64,000 nt of DNA, from the NCBI GenBank assembly GCA_008015155.1, contig SSFA01000026.1:91492-155491 (forward strand), given 5' to 3'. The translations under genes and the position numbers were made by a program. This stretch comes from Thiothrix sp. (lineage in GTDB: Bacteria > Pseudomonadota > Gammaproteobacteria > Thiotrichales > Thiotrichaceae). Of the stretch, positions 54,501 to 63,956 are shown in pieces. Each line of letters starts with the position of its first letter. Position 1 is the stretch's first letter. The notes beneath the pieces were generated by a model. The model saw only the letters and a program-made list of their open reading frames with translations, did not search any database and was not told the origin of the DNA.

Positions 54501-54769
54501 AACTAATGACGGTAACAGTACTAATCGCAGGCTTATTGATGATTATGTTAGGCACAGGCAGTGGCATTGATCTAATGCAGCGAATTGCCGCACCTATGCT
54601 TGGGGGCATGCTAACTGCACCTTTATTATCGCTATTTTTAATTCCAACAGCTTATTTTCACTTGAAACGTCGTGAATTACTGGGCTTGCCCTGGTTTAGA
54701 GCAAATTGGGCAATCAGCCCGTTTGGGGACTCGAATCGCCGTCCACTCCATGCTGAGCGCATCGAATAA
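51569..54769 (+). CDS. cusA: CusA/CzcA-type heavy-metal RND efflux pump
   Basis: A 1066-residue inner-membrane pump with 12 helices and two large periplasmic loops. TPIDALPDLSDPQ (34-46), GPDASGVSWIYQYAL, SIELAEAEY-like SVIELAEAEYAIHSSGY and the TM4 proton relay AIGAMVDAAIVMIEN identify the HME-RND group, closest to CusA (copper/silver) by overall similarity. It is about 20 residues longer than usual: the tail ending LHAERIE lies antisense to the 3' end of the moeB-like gene over 93 bases. Confidence 0.92.
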   Translation: MLNSIIALALRQRVAVLIIAALIAVLGLLALRSTPIDALPDLSDPQIIIRASYDGQTPQQIENQVTLPLSRQLLAIPQTKAIRSYSMLGDAFIHVVFNDGVDYVQARNRINEALNQAAKKLPVGVTTSLGPDASGVSWIYQYALQATKGEYDLSELRAIQDWQLRFELQSIAGVAEVASLGGMVKQYQAVIDPTKQQQLGISLKSIENAIQAGNQEASGSVIELAEAEYAIHSSGYIQSLDDLANLPVALPEKSTTPVLLKEIAQLNYAPEARQGLADLNGEGEVVGGIVIMQAGQNPLEVVSAVKAKLEQIQATLPAGIKIVSTYDRSKLINSSISELANKLWQESLIIALVCLAFLWHFRSALVAIISLPLGILCAFIIMHWQGINANIMSLGGIAIAIGAMVDAAIVMIENLHQHLQRFQREQQRQPSTHEHWQLVYKASIEVGPTVFYCLLIITLSFLPVLLLEAQEGRLFAPLAYTKTYAMAAASGFALTLVPVLMGYLIKGKLTAEEHNPITHRLALAYQPLLNWSLKYPIYLALVALVLLASSLYPLLKTSDELMPSLDEGDLLYMPTTQAGLSVGKARELLIQTDRLIKSLPEVESVFGKAGRAETATDPAPLSMFETSIQLKPKSEWRAGLSLEDLINELDQKVQLPGLTNAWVQPIRTRIDMLATGVRTPLGLKITGPDLAKLDQLGKQTMELLQQLPNTRSVFADQIMSGRFIEITPDRLAAAQFGLSVEDIQRTIRLAMGGEKLAEAIVERERYPISVRYPLYLRDNLERLRELPVLTETGQSVPLQTLAKLEVVAAPAMIKSENAQLTNLVMLNLNNTDYSAYIKQAQLLLAEQLQLPSGYQLNWVGQYQVMERVTNKLKIMLPLIFAIVFLLLWKIFRDLKLSLLVLGSLPFALIGGLWYLWWVDFNFSVATTLGFIALIGVATEFSVIMLLYLEQAWQASSEKNLNTLKSAVLQGALSRLRPKLMTVTVLIAGLLMIMLGTGSGIDLMQRIAAPMLGGMLTAPLLSLFLIPTAYFHLKRRELLGLPWFRANWAISPFGDSNRRPLHAERIE

Positions 54770-55438
54770 TAAAACTCTCCCTAGGAGTGAATCGCCTAAT
54801 TGTGTGAGGAATTTAATCGCCTCAATAGCTTGCATGCTACCTAACACACCTAGCACCGGCCCTAAGACACCATTAGTGGTACAGGTTTGTGGCAAGCCTG
54901 CAACCTTACCATAAAAGCATTGATAACAAGGTGATACAGGGCCTGCCTGGAAAACTGCAATTTGCCCCTCAAAGCGAATAGCCGCCGCTGAAATCAAAGG
55001 TTTATTCGCCTCCACACAAGCTGCATTAATAGCTAAGCGCGTACTTAAATTATCTGTGCAATCAATGACTAAATCAGCTGTTTGAACGAGCTCGACTAGC
55101 TCTCTGCCAGCAAAAGCTTGCGGATGAATTTCAATTTGAATACTGGAATTGATAGCTTGTAGACGCTCTTGGGCCGATAGAACTTTCAGGATGCCTACTG
55201 TTGCTTCGCTATGTACAATTTGGCGCTGTAGATTACTGAGATCAACAGTATCAGGATCGACTAAAATCAGCCTACCCACACCTGCAGCTGCTAAATATAA
55301 GGAAACCGGCGAGCCTAAGCCACCTAAACCAAAAATGAGTACTGAAGCCTGTAGCAAACGCTCTTGGCCTTGAACATCCAATTGTGGCAGGAGAATTTGG
55401 CGGCTATAACGCAGGAGTTGCTCATCGCCTAGCTCCAT
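54677..55438 (-). CDS. MoeB/ThiF/HesA family E1-like adenylyltransferase
   Basis: A 253-residue enzyme that adenylates the C-terminus of a ubiquitin-like sulfur carrier (MoaD or ThiS). The nucleotide-binding GLGGLGS is at 37-43, followed by VDPDTVDLSNLQRQ. Zinc ligands are the CYQC pair (171, 174) and the CPIC pair (243, 246). The CTTNG block holds the conserved Cys186. MoeB and ThiF cannot be separated from the sequence, and no moaD or thiS is near. Its start follows the bpt stop by 9 bases, so the two may be co-transcribed. Confidence 0.92.
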   Translation of the reverse strand: MELGDEQLLRYSRQILLPQLDVQGQERLLQASVLIFGLGGLGSPVSLYLAAAGVGRLILVDPDTVDLSNLQRQIVHSEATVGILKVLSAQERLQAINSSIQIEIHPQAFAGRELVELVQTADLVIDCTDNLSTRLAINAACVEANKPLISAAAIRFEGQIAVFQAGPVSPCYQCFYGKVAGLPQTCTTNGVLGPVLGVLGSMQAIEAIKFLTQLGDSLLGRVLLFDALSMEWTAIRVPKRADCPICSKPGQAQ

Positions 55439-55447
55439 ATAGACTCC

Positions 55448-56164
55448 CTAGTTGGGCTTCTCCAGTTGCACCCACTGATTATTGACAAAGCCCTCGATGG
55501 GCTGGAAGCGCACCTTATAGTTCATTTTTGCTGACTCTTTGATCCAATAGCCTGGGTAAACATAAGGCAGCTTTAATTCAGCCGCCCAATGGATTTGCCA
55601 CAACAAGGCAAAAGTCCCCAAGCCTCGTTCACTGCCTTCAACAGGATCAAAAAAGGTATAAACTGAAGATAAACCTTGTTTAAGCCAATCGGTCGCAGCA
55701 ACGGCTAATAATTTATCATCCTTCCAAAACTCAATTAACACGGTTTGACACCAATGCGTCAGAATGAAATTCGCAAAGGTACTAGGCGTATCCTCATCCA
55801 TACCGCCGCCAGCATGGCGTGAACGGACATAGTGCAAGTACAATTCGGTATATTCCTCTTTATACCCGTCTTGATTGATGCGCACAGTTAAATCTTGATT
55901 CAATATCCACGTACGTTTTTGACTGCGTGAAGGCTTGAACTGCTCAACAGGAATCCTTGTCGATATACAGGATTGGCAACGATAACAACAGGGTCGATAG
56001 ACATCACTGCCACTGCGTCGAAAGCCTTTATTTAACAGATGGCTATAGGTACGATTATCCATAGCATAGGCTGGATCAACGAGCAGGTTGGTAGCCTTAC
56101 GTTCTGCGAGGTAAGGGCATTCGTGGGCTGCCGTGATATAAAGCTCCAAGGCATTGGATAACAT
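55448..56164 (-). CDS. bpt: Bpt/Ate leucyl- or arginyl-tRNA:protein transferase
   Basis: A 238-residue GNAT-fold transferase that adds leucine (Bpt) to N-terminal Asp or Glu of proteins, feeding the N-end rule pathway. The N-terminal domain has ECPYLAERKATNL, and YRPCCYRCQSC carries the conserved cysteines. The C-terminal block SVYTFFDPVEGSERGLGTFA then YPGYWIKES is characteristic. The ATG at 56164 is preferred to a TTG at 56173, which would sit on the Shine-Dalgarno site. Confidence 0.95.
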   Translation of the reverse strand: MLSNALELYITAAHECPYLAERKATNLLVDPAYAMDNRTYSHLLNKGFRRSGSDVYRPCCYRCQSCISTRIPVEQFKPSRSQKRTWILNQDLTVRINQDGYKEEYTELYLHYVRSRHAGGGMDEDTPSTFANFILTHWCQTVLIEFWKDDKLLAVAATDWLKQGLSSVYTFFDPVEGSERGLGTFALLWQIHWAAELKLPYVYPGYWIKESAKMNYKVRFQPIEGFVNNQWVQLEKPN

Positions 56165-56197
56165 GCTTTTCAAACCTAATGTGCCTATCTTTGGGGG

Positions 56198-56821
56198 TTA
56201 AGGTAAGTTTTTTACCACTACAAAAGCCCCACGTAAATCACCTTCCTTAAAACCGGTCGCTTTATCTTGCGGATAAAGTTCTTTTAAGCGGGTCATCACC
56301 ACTGGACTGATTTCGCTCCCATGACAAGTTAAACACATCGCTTCAGTAGGAATGGCTTTCATAAAGCGAAACTCGTGCTTGCCAGCGTTTTCTACTAATT
56401 CAGAATATACCAAGGACTCAAGCGCTTCACCTTTTACTTTGCGTGCTTCAAAATCATTCAGCACTTGAGTCTGCCATTCATTAGGCAATCCCATCACTGG
56501 ATTACGATTGCGTAAACTCACCCGTGAAACTTCGAGCTTTTCAGTATTGGAAACTGTGTTAGCAAGCTCCGGCGCTTTGAGCTGGCAGACATTGATTGCA
56601 TTCACTGGGCCACCCGTCTGCATGGCAGCTTGTAGCTCTGCTTTTAAATTGCCACCATAGGTTTTGATCGCCGTTTTCGCTTGCTCACTTAAAGCTGCTT
56701 TATCTAACATCACCTTGCTAGCTACAGGAGCAGTAGCTGCCTCATTACTGACCTTAGGCTCTTCTTTGCCCCCACATGCAACTAATAAACTTGCTAGACC
56801 TAAGACGAATAATTGTTTCAT
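56198..56821 (-). CDS. DUF3365 (Tll0287-like) c-type haem lipoprotein
   Basis: A 207-residue protein from the ATG at 56821, with CAGG upstream; 13 upstream codons are open but hydrophilic. The lipobox LVAC places the lipid at about Cys16. One haem-attachment site, CLTCH (about 162-166), lies in the DUF3365 domain together with RNPVMGLPNEWQ. Such proteins are haem-based sensors or electron carriers of uncertain role. Cytochrome maturation by the ResB/CcsA pair at 5553-8902 would be needed. Confidence 0.9.
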   Translation of the reverse strand: MKQLFVLGLASLLVACGGKEEPKVSNEAATAPVASKVMLDKAALSEQAKTAIKTYGGNLKAELQAAMQTGGPVNAINVCQLKAPELANTVSNTEKLEVSRVSLRNRNPVMGLPNEWQTQVLNDFEARKVKGEALESLVYSELVENAGKHEFRFMKAIPTEAMCLTCHGSEISPVVMTRLKELYPQDKATGFKEGDLRGAFVVVKNLP

Positions 56822-57011
56822 AGCCTGCCCTTTTGGAAATAATGTCGGTGTATATATCATTGCTAGCTTAACTGGGCAAAATAATCCACCTAAGTGGATA
56901 GCTCCCTAAAAAAGACTAGACTCATTTTAGAGAAGATGCGAGATTCAACAAGGAAGCTTCACCCTCGCTCATAATATCTATGCTCTCTAATCACAGTTCT
57001 AGGAGCCGCTT

Positions 57012-58448
57012 ATGCCCTATAGTTTTTTAAGCTGGTTACTCATCTTTTGTTTAGGTATCTTACCCGAGCTAGCTTGGGCAGCTACAAGCACTACGGAAGA
57101 GCGCCTTGATTTAACTCACTCAACTGTTGGCTATTTTGCCTTAGTGATTTTTTTATGTGCTTATGCCCTAGTGGTACTCGAGGAGTACACACATTTACGC
57201 AAATCTAAACCGGTTATCTTAGCAGCAGGTCTAATTTGGGTAGCCATTGCCTTGGCCTATGGCGGACATAGTGATTTACCTGCTGACGCCGCAAGACATA
57301 ATTTACTGGAATATGCAGAGCTATTTTTATTTTTATTAGTCGCCATGACTTATGTCAATGCTTTAGAAGAGCGACGGATTTTTGATGCTTTACGCTCTTG
57401 GTTATTACATAAAGGCTTTAACTTAAGGCAGATTTTCTGGCTAACGGGCGTGATGGCGTTTTTTATCTCTCCAATAGCTGACAATATGACAACGGCTTTG
57501 TTGATGTGTGCGGTGATTCTAGCGGTGGGTCGGGATAATAACGCTTTTATTGCTGTATCTTGCATTAATATTGTTGTTGCAGCGAATGCTGGTGGCGCTT
57601 TCAGTCCCTTTGGGGATATCACAACCTTGATGGTTTGGCAAAAAGGCATGGTGGAATTTTGGGAGTTCTTTGCACTCTTTATTCCTTCTGTTTTAAATTG
57701 GTTGATTCCCGCTTTAGTGATGAGTTTTACTGTTACAAAGACTGCGCCACAAACTTTAGATTCGCGTCCTGTACCCGTGAAGCGTGGTGCTTTTGCCATT
57801 TTAGCCTTATTTATATTTACGATTGCTTTAGCGGTTACCTTCCATAACTCGCTGCATTTACCCCCTGTGCTAGGTATGTTTACAGGTTTAGCTCTGTTAC
57901 AGCTGTATGGCTATTATTTAAAGAAAACCTATTATCGTGCACGAATTGGTGGCTATTTCGACCCGTTTGAATCGAATATGGCACATGTTCAACCCACTAC
58001 TAAACAAGGGTTTGATATTTTTGACAAAATTGCCCGTTCCGAATGGGATACCTTGCTGTTCTTTTATGGCGTTGTCATGTGTGTGGGTGGTTTAGGTTTT
58101 ATCGGTTATCTAGAACTAGCCTCACACCTGTTGTACGGTCAATTAGGCGCTACGTATGCGAATATTGCAATTGGCGTTTTATCGTCGGTGGTAGACAATA
58201 TTCCAGTGATGTTCGCCGTCTTGACTATGAACCCAGATATGCCTTTAGGACAATGGTTGTTGGTGACTCTAACCGCCGGTGTGGGTGGCAGTTTGCTTTC
58301 GATTGGTTCTGCAGCTGGTGTGGCTTTAATGGGTCAAGCACGAGGCCATTATACCTTTATGAGCCACTTAAAATGGACACCTGTTATTGCACTTGGCTAT
58401 TTCGGTAGCATTGGTGCACATATGTGGCTAAATCAAAGCCTGTTTTAA
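57012..58448 (+). CDS. nhaD: NhaD-type sodium:proton antiporter
   Basis: A 478-residue membrane protein of the ArsB/NhaD ion-transporter superfamily with about 12 helices and a cleavable leader (ELAWA near residue 24). Conserved blocks are FFISPIADNMTTALLMCAV, NAGGAFSPFGDITTLMVWQ and VVDNIPVMFAVL, all holding the polar residues that line the transport path. It exports Na+ or Li+ at alkaline pH. AGGAGC lies before the ATG. Divergent from the DUF3365 gene and convergent with the zinc-finger gene. Confidence 0.95.
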   Translation: MPYSFLSWLLIFCLGILPELAWAATSTTEERLDLTHSTVGYFALVIFLCAYALVVLEEYTHLRKSKPVILAAGLIWVAIALAYGGHSDLPADAARHNLLEYAELFLFLLVAMTYVNALEERRIFDALRSWLLHKGFNLRQIFWLTGVMAFFISPIADNMTTALLMCAVILAVGRDNNAFIAVSCINIVVAANAGGAFSPFGDITTLMVWQKGMVEFWEFFALFIPSVLNWLIPALVMSFTVTKTAPQTLDSRPVPVKRGAFAILALFIFTIALAVTFHNSLHLPPVLGMFTGLALLQLYGYYLKKTYYRARIGGYFDPFESNMAHVQPTTKQGFDIFDKIARSEWDTLLFFYGVVMCVGGLGFIGYLELASHLLYGQLGATYANIAIGVLSSVVDNIPVMFAVLTMNPDMPLGQWLLVTLTAGVGGSLLSIGSAAGVALMGQARGHYTFMSHLKWTPVIALGYFGSIGAHMWLNQSLF

Positions 58449-58454
58449 GCGTTG

Positions 58455-58490
58455 TGGCTCAAGCAAGTTTAAGCTAGCTTGCTTGAGCCA
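58455..58490. terminator. Long bidirectional hairpin between nhaD and the zinc-finger gene
   Basis: TGGCTCAAGCAAG (58455-58467) and CTTGCTTGAGCCA (58478-58490) form a perfect 13-base stem with a 10-base loop. It starts 7 bases after the nhaD stop and ends 8 bases before the zinc-finger gene stop, so it fits a shared terminator. No T-tract on either side. Confidence 0.6.
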
Positions 58491-58497
58491 ACTAAGC

Positions 58498-58704
58498 TTA
58501 GTTCATCAAGCGATACAAAGTCCCACAATAAGGGCAGCGATAGGTTTTATCGGGTGCAGTGTCAATGGGCAAAAAGACCTTAGGATGTGCACACCACAAC
58601 GCATTTTCATTGGTCGGACAATGCAAAGGCAAATCTTGCGCCTTCACTACCACTTCACGCGTATCATTAAGACTTTTGTAATCTTTTAGCTCAGGCGTTT
58701 TCAT
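58498..58704 (-). CDS. Zinc-finger domain protein (zf-CHCC type)
   Basis: A 68-residue protein with the pattern LHCPTNENALWCAHPKVFLP then CPYCGTLYRLMN: Cys29, a Cys-x-x-His pair and the closing CPYC form a zinc site like that in the NDUFS6-related zf-CHCC family. Function in bacteria is unknown. It overlaps the ilvE stop by 4 bases, so the two are coupled. Confidence 0.88.
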   Translation of the reverse strand: MKTPELKDYKSLNDTREVVVKAQDLPLHCPTNENALWCAHPKVFLPIDTAPDKTYRCPYCGTLYRLMN

Positions 58705-59627
58705 TCAGCCACCGGGGTTAACCAATCTAAATAGGCTGGATTGCGTCCGTGCACAATATCGAAAAATAAGCTTTGCAACTTAGTGGTAATCGGGCCACGC
58801 ACACCCTCACCAATCGGACGGCGATCTAATTCACGAATGGGTGTAACTTCTGCGGCCGTACCTGTGAAGAATGCCTCATCAGCGATATACACTTCATCGC
58901 GCGTAATACGCTTTTCACGGACTTCAATGCCTAAATCTTTAGCCATCGCCAGTAGGGTACGACGGGTAATTCCGTCTAATGCAGCGGTTAAATCAGGGGT
59001 ATAAATTACACCATCTTTAATCACAAAGAAGTTTTCACCACTACCTTCCGCTACAAAGCCTTCGACATCAAGCAATAAAGCTTCATCATAACCATCATCT
59101 AAGGCTTCACGCAGCGCTAGCATCGAGTTGATATAATTGCCATTCGCTTTAGCTTTACACATAGCGATATTGACATGATGACGGGTGTAAGAAGAGGTTT
59201 TGATCCGAATGCCTTTCTCCATCGCCTCATTACCCAAATAGGCGCCCCAAGTCCAAGCAGCGATCATCACATGCGTTTTTAGATTATCTGCACGTAAACC
59301 CATACCTTCTGAACCATAGAAGCACATAGGACGTAAATAAGCGGTTTCTAGTTTATTCTCGCGCACTACTTGACGTTGCGCTTCATTGAGCTCTTCTTTG
59401 CTGTAAGGAATGCTCATACGCATAATTTTCGCTGAATTAAATAAGCGATCCGTATGTTCTTTTAAGCGGAAAATTGAAGTACCTTGCTCTGCTTTATAAG
59501 CACGCACCCCTTCAAATACACCCATACCATAGTGCAACGTATGCGTCAGGACGTGGGTTTTAGCTTCGCGCCACGGCACCATCTCACCGTCAAGCCAAAT
59601 TACGCCATCACGATCTGCCATTGACAT
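58701..59627 (-). CDS. ilvE: Branched-chain amino acid aminotransferase
   Basis: A 308-residue fold-type IV PLP enzyme that makes valine, leucine and isoleucine from their keto acids. IWLDGEMVPW, HYGMGVFEGVRAY, the PLP Lys in KAKANGNYINSMLA and EGSGENFFVIKDG identify it. A second Met (residue 3) is an alternative start. Usual length for the short bacterial form. Confidence 0.96.
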   Translation of the reverse strand: MSMADRDGVIWLDGEMVPWREAKTHVLTHTLHYGMGVFEGVRAYKAEQGTSIFRLKEHTDRLFNSAKIMRMSIPYSKEELNEAQRQVVRENKLETAYLRPMCFYGSEGMGLRADNLKTHVMIAAWTWGAYLGNEAMEKGIRIKTSSYTRHHVNIAMCKAKANGNYINSMLALREALDDGYDEALLLDVEGFVAEGSGENFFVIKDGVIYTPDLTAALDGITRRTLLAMAKDLGIEVREKRITRDEVYIADEAFFTGTAAEVTPIRELDRRPIGEGVRGPITTKLQSLFFDIVHGRNPAYLDWLTPVAE

Positions 59628-59715
59628 TGCAATCTACTCCCGTAGTAAATAATGAACTTAGCAGAAAAGCATAACATGGCCTATGAAAAACACGCCAGAC
59701 TTGTACAAAAAAAGA

Positions 59716-59739
59716 AGCCTTACTCAATGAGGTAAGGCT
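59716..59739 (-). terminator. Rho-independent terminator of the SLT-domain gene
   Basis: Read on the minus strand, AGCCTTAC and GTAAGGCT form a perfect 8-base stem (8-base loop) followed by TCTTTTTTTTG, 19 bases past the stop. Confidence 0.85.
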
Positions 59740-59757
59740 AAGAGAAACAAGCAGGAA

Positions 59758-60633
59758 CTAATATTGTTTATCAGGGTTACGTCCAGTAAAGACGCTAAAA
59801 TCCTCGCCTTGACTACGTGAGAAACTGGTTAATTGGTAACCACTACGTGAATAGCTATTACGTGGGCGTTGCTGGGTGGAACTACGTCTCACCTGTTGCG
59901 GTTGCTCTGCATAATAATTCGTTTGAACGAACTCATTTTGCTGTTGATGCTTTTCTAAGCGCTTGTATTCAGATAAGACTTTTACTACATAATCACGAGT
60001 TTCACGATAAGGCGGTACGCCACCATGCTTTTCCACCGCCCCAGGTCCAGCATTATAAGCGGCTAAGGCTAATTGCTTATTGCCATTAAAACGCTTAAGC
60101 ATTTGAGCTAAATACTTAGCTCCTCCCTTAATATTTTGTCGTGGGTCATTAATATTAGCGACCCCGAGTAAATCCGCGGTGCCTGGCATCAACTGCATTA
60201 AACCCGTAGCACCGACATGCGAACGCGCACTTTCATTAAAACAAGATTCCTGCCGCATGACCGCACGAATCAAGTTTTCCTCCACACCATAGTATTCGGC
60301 ATATTTACGAATCGTATTGATATGTGGTGCCGTGCGTTGCTCGACTTGCTGGTGATCCAAGCGAGTACAGCTACCTGCCCGACCACTCACGCGCAAAGGC
60401 GCAATATTGTCTAAAGAATCATTAGACGCATATTTTTTAGTTTTAGCTTTAGGCGTCCGCGCAATCAGCTTCGCATTTTTACCAGCGACAGAACCATTGG
60501 TTAACCAACGTGTCCCATCTTTGTCGGTATACATGTAAATGTCAGCAGAAACGGTTTGGCTGAAGGATGTGGCTAGCACCAGTGGAACAACACATTTCCA
60601 CACTATGTCACGCTTAAATTGGATTGCACTCAT
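59758..60633 (-). CDS. Periplasmic lytic transglycosylase with SLT domain
   Basis: A 291-residue protein from the ATG at 60633; the open frame reaches a TTG at 60657. A signal peptide ends VSA (about 30). A short DUF4124-like beta segment ([14 protein letters not shown]) comes first, and the goose-lysozyme-like SLT domain covers about 105-225. The catalytic Glu is Glu129 in [12 protein letters not shown], followed by [10 protein letters not shown] and [10 protein letters not shown]. It cuts peptidoglycan glycan strands. A basic, Ser/Arg-rich tail follows. Transcribed on its own with a strong terminator. Confidence 0.92.
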   Translation of the reverse strand: MSAIQFKRDIVWKCVVPLVLATSFSQTVSADIYMYTDKDGTRWLTNGSVAGKNAKLIARTPKAKTKKYASNDSLDNIAPLRVSGRAGSCTRLDHQQVEQRTAPHINTIRKYAEYYGVEENLIRAVMRQESCFNESARSHVGATGLMQLMPGTADLLGVANINDPRQNIKGGAKYLAQMLKRFNGNKQLALAAYNAGPGAVEKHGGVPPYRETRDYVVKVLSEYKRLEKHQQQNEFVQTNYYAEQPQQVRRSSTQQRPRNSYSRSGYQLTSFSRSQGEDFSVFTGRNPDKQY

Positions 60634-60769
60634 TTTATTATACTTCTGGTTGTCCAAACTTAGTTATTGTGATTGACAAGTAACAAAGGCGCAGGGGGTT
60701 TGAGCCATTTAGTAGTATTGTTTGTGTCTTGTATTTTTATAAGTTTTTTCTATTTTGTCACTGCCTAAC

Positions 60770-60984
60770 AGACAGATGGCAAACTAAAATTTTAGTTGGT
60801 AACCAATTTTCCACCGTCCATCTTGGTTTCAGCTGTTATGACAGGCTGACGAATCTTAGACTCCGTTGTGGATTGGGCAAGGTTGCCCCCCTGGTTTGTT
60901 AATGGAATAAGTTCGTGGTCTTCACAAGGAAAGTGAAACTACAACAGAAAAGCCCGTGTAAACATACACGGGCTTTTTTTTATA
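60770..60984 (+). ncRNA. Second candidate small RNA
   Basis: A roughly 200-base plus-strand segment ends in a strong terminator although no plus-strand gene precedes it. Structures within it: AGATGG/CCATCT as an outer stem (about 60773 and 60816), GGGCAA/TTGCCC (60875-60880 with 60883-60888), and TTCAC/GTGAA (60921-60925 with 60933-60937) whose loop AAGGAAA shows a GGA, a CsrA/RsmA-type motif. Only three GGAs are present, so an Rsm sponge is weakly supported. I could not find a convincing promoter. The palindrome at 60782-60797 may be an operator instead. Confidence 0.35.
60951..60981. terminator. Strong bidirectional terminator
   Basis: AGCCCGTGTA (60951-60960) and TACACGGGCT (60965-60974) form a perfect 10-base stem with a 4-base loop. 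A run of T follows on the plus strand; on the minus strand TTTTC follows. It ends apaG-proB-direction transcripts on the minus strand, 36 bases past the apaG stop. Confidence 0.85.
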
Positions 60985-61009
60985 TCTATGTGTACAAACC
61001 TAGGCGAAA

Positions 61010-61393
61010 CTAATGAAGTAAACGCGGATTCGATAAACTAAACGGCTTAATCGGTGCATCAAATTCATGACCATCATCAGCCCGCAGGTGGTAACTACCT
61101 TGCATAGAACCTACTGGCGTATCTAGCACCGCTCCACTGGTATAGCGAAAGCCTTCACCCGGCGGCAAATACGGCTGCTCGCCTACCACTCCATCGCCTT
61201 TTACTTCTTGGGTCATAGCATTAGCGTCGGTAATAATCCAATGCCGCGTTAACAAACGTGCTGCAATACTACCTTGATTAACAATCGTAATAGTATAAGC
61301 AAATACATAGCGATCATGCTCCGGATCAGACTCTGCCTCTAGGTATTTAGCCTCTACTGAAACTTGAATATCGTAAGCCTCTTGGCCGCTCAT
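61010..61393 (-). CDS. apaG: ApaG protein (DUF525)
   Basis: A 127-residue immunoglobulin-like-fold protein. YVFAYTITIVNQG, ARLLTRHWIITDANG-like block (ITDANAMTQEV), GEGFRYTSGAVLDTPVGSM and YHLRADDG are the family markers. ApaG is linked with magnesium/cobalt resistance in Salmonella and with the ksgA-apaH operon in E. coli, neither of which is present here. Followed by the terminator at 60951. Confidence 0.95.
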   Translation of the reverse strand: MSGQEAYDIQVSVEAKYLEAESDPEHDRYVFAYTITIVNQGSIAARLLTRHWIITDANAMTQEVKGDGVVGEQPYLPPGEGFRYTSGAVLDTPVGSMQGSYHLRADDGHEFDAPIKPFSLSNPRLLH

Positions 61394-61450
61394 GCACTCA
61401 CTACCATATGAATTTAAAGGGGGTTATCGCGAAAAGAGCTTATCACGAAC

Positions 61451-63644
<2,194 letters not shown>

Positions 63645-63670
63645 CTAGGATTCAGGTCCGAAGGACTGCC

Positions 63671-63943
63671 TTAAGCGTTTTCAGCAGATAAGGGCTGAAT
63701 ACTGACAAACTTACGGCCTTTCTCACCTTTGACTTGGAAAGTTACCACGCCATCAGCTTTCGCAAATAGAGTGTGGTCTTTACCACAGCCAACATTGTCG
63801 CCTGGGTGGAAGTGAGTCCCGCGCTGACGCACGAGAATATTACCAGCCAAAACAAATTGGCCGCCAAAACGCTTCACACCCAAACGTTTGGATTCTGAGT
63901 CGCGTCCGTTGCGGGTACTACCGCCTGCTTTTTTATGTGCCAT
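63671..63943 (-). CDS. rpmA: 50S ribosomal protein L27
   Basis: A 90-residue ribosomal protein beginning [16 protein letters not shown], with the [11 protein letters not shown] and [20 protein letters not shown] blocks. The N-terminus reaches toward the peptidyl-transferase centre. It lies 13 bases from the rplU stop. Confidence 0.98.
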   Translation of the reverse strand: MAHKKAGGSTRNGRDSESKRLGVKRFGGQFVLAGNILVRQRGTHFHPGDNVGCGKDHTLFAKADGVVTFQVKGEKGRKFVSIQPLSAENA

Positions 63944-63956
63944 TGATAATTACCCC

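Larger units (their letters stand above)
60658..61009. other. Gene-free stretch between the SLT gene and apaG
   Basis: 352 bases without a gene. From 60658 to about 60760 it is AT-rich and probably holds the SLT-gene promoter on the minus strand. AACTAAAATTTTAGTT (60782-60797) is a perfect 16-base palindrome, flanked by TTGGTAACCAA. From about 60770 it has a run of hairpins and the bidirectional terminator at 60951-60974. See the candidate RNA entry. Confidence 0.6.

Noticed and set aside
60770..60984. 6S RNA, SRP RNA or an RsmY/Z-type sponge
   Set aside because: Sequence and layout do not match 6S or SRP RNA, and only three GGA motifs occur, so no named family is claimed.
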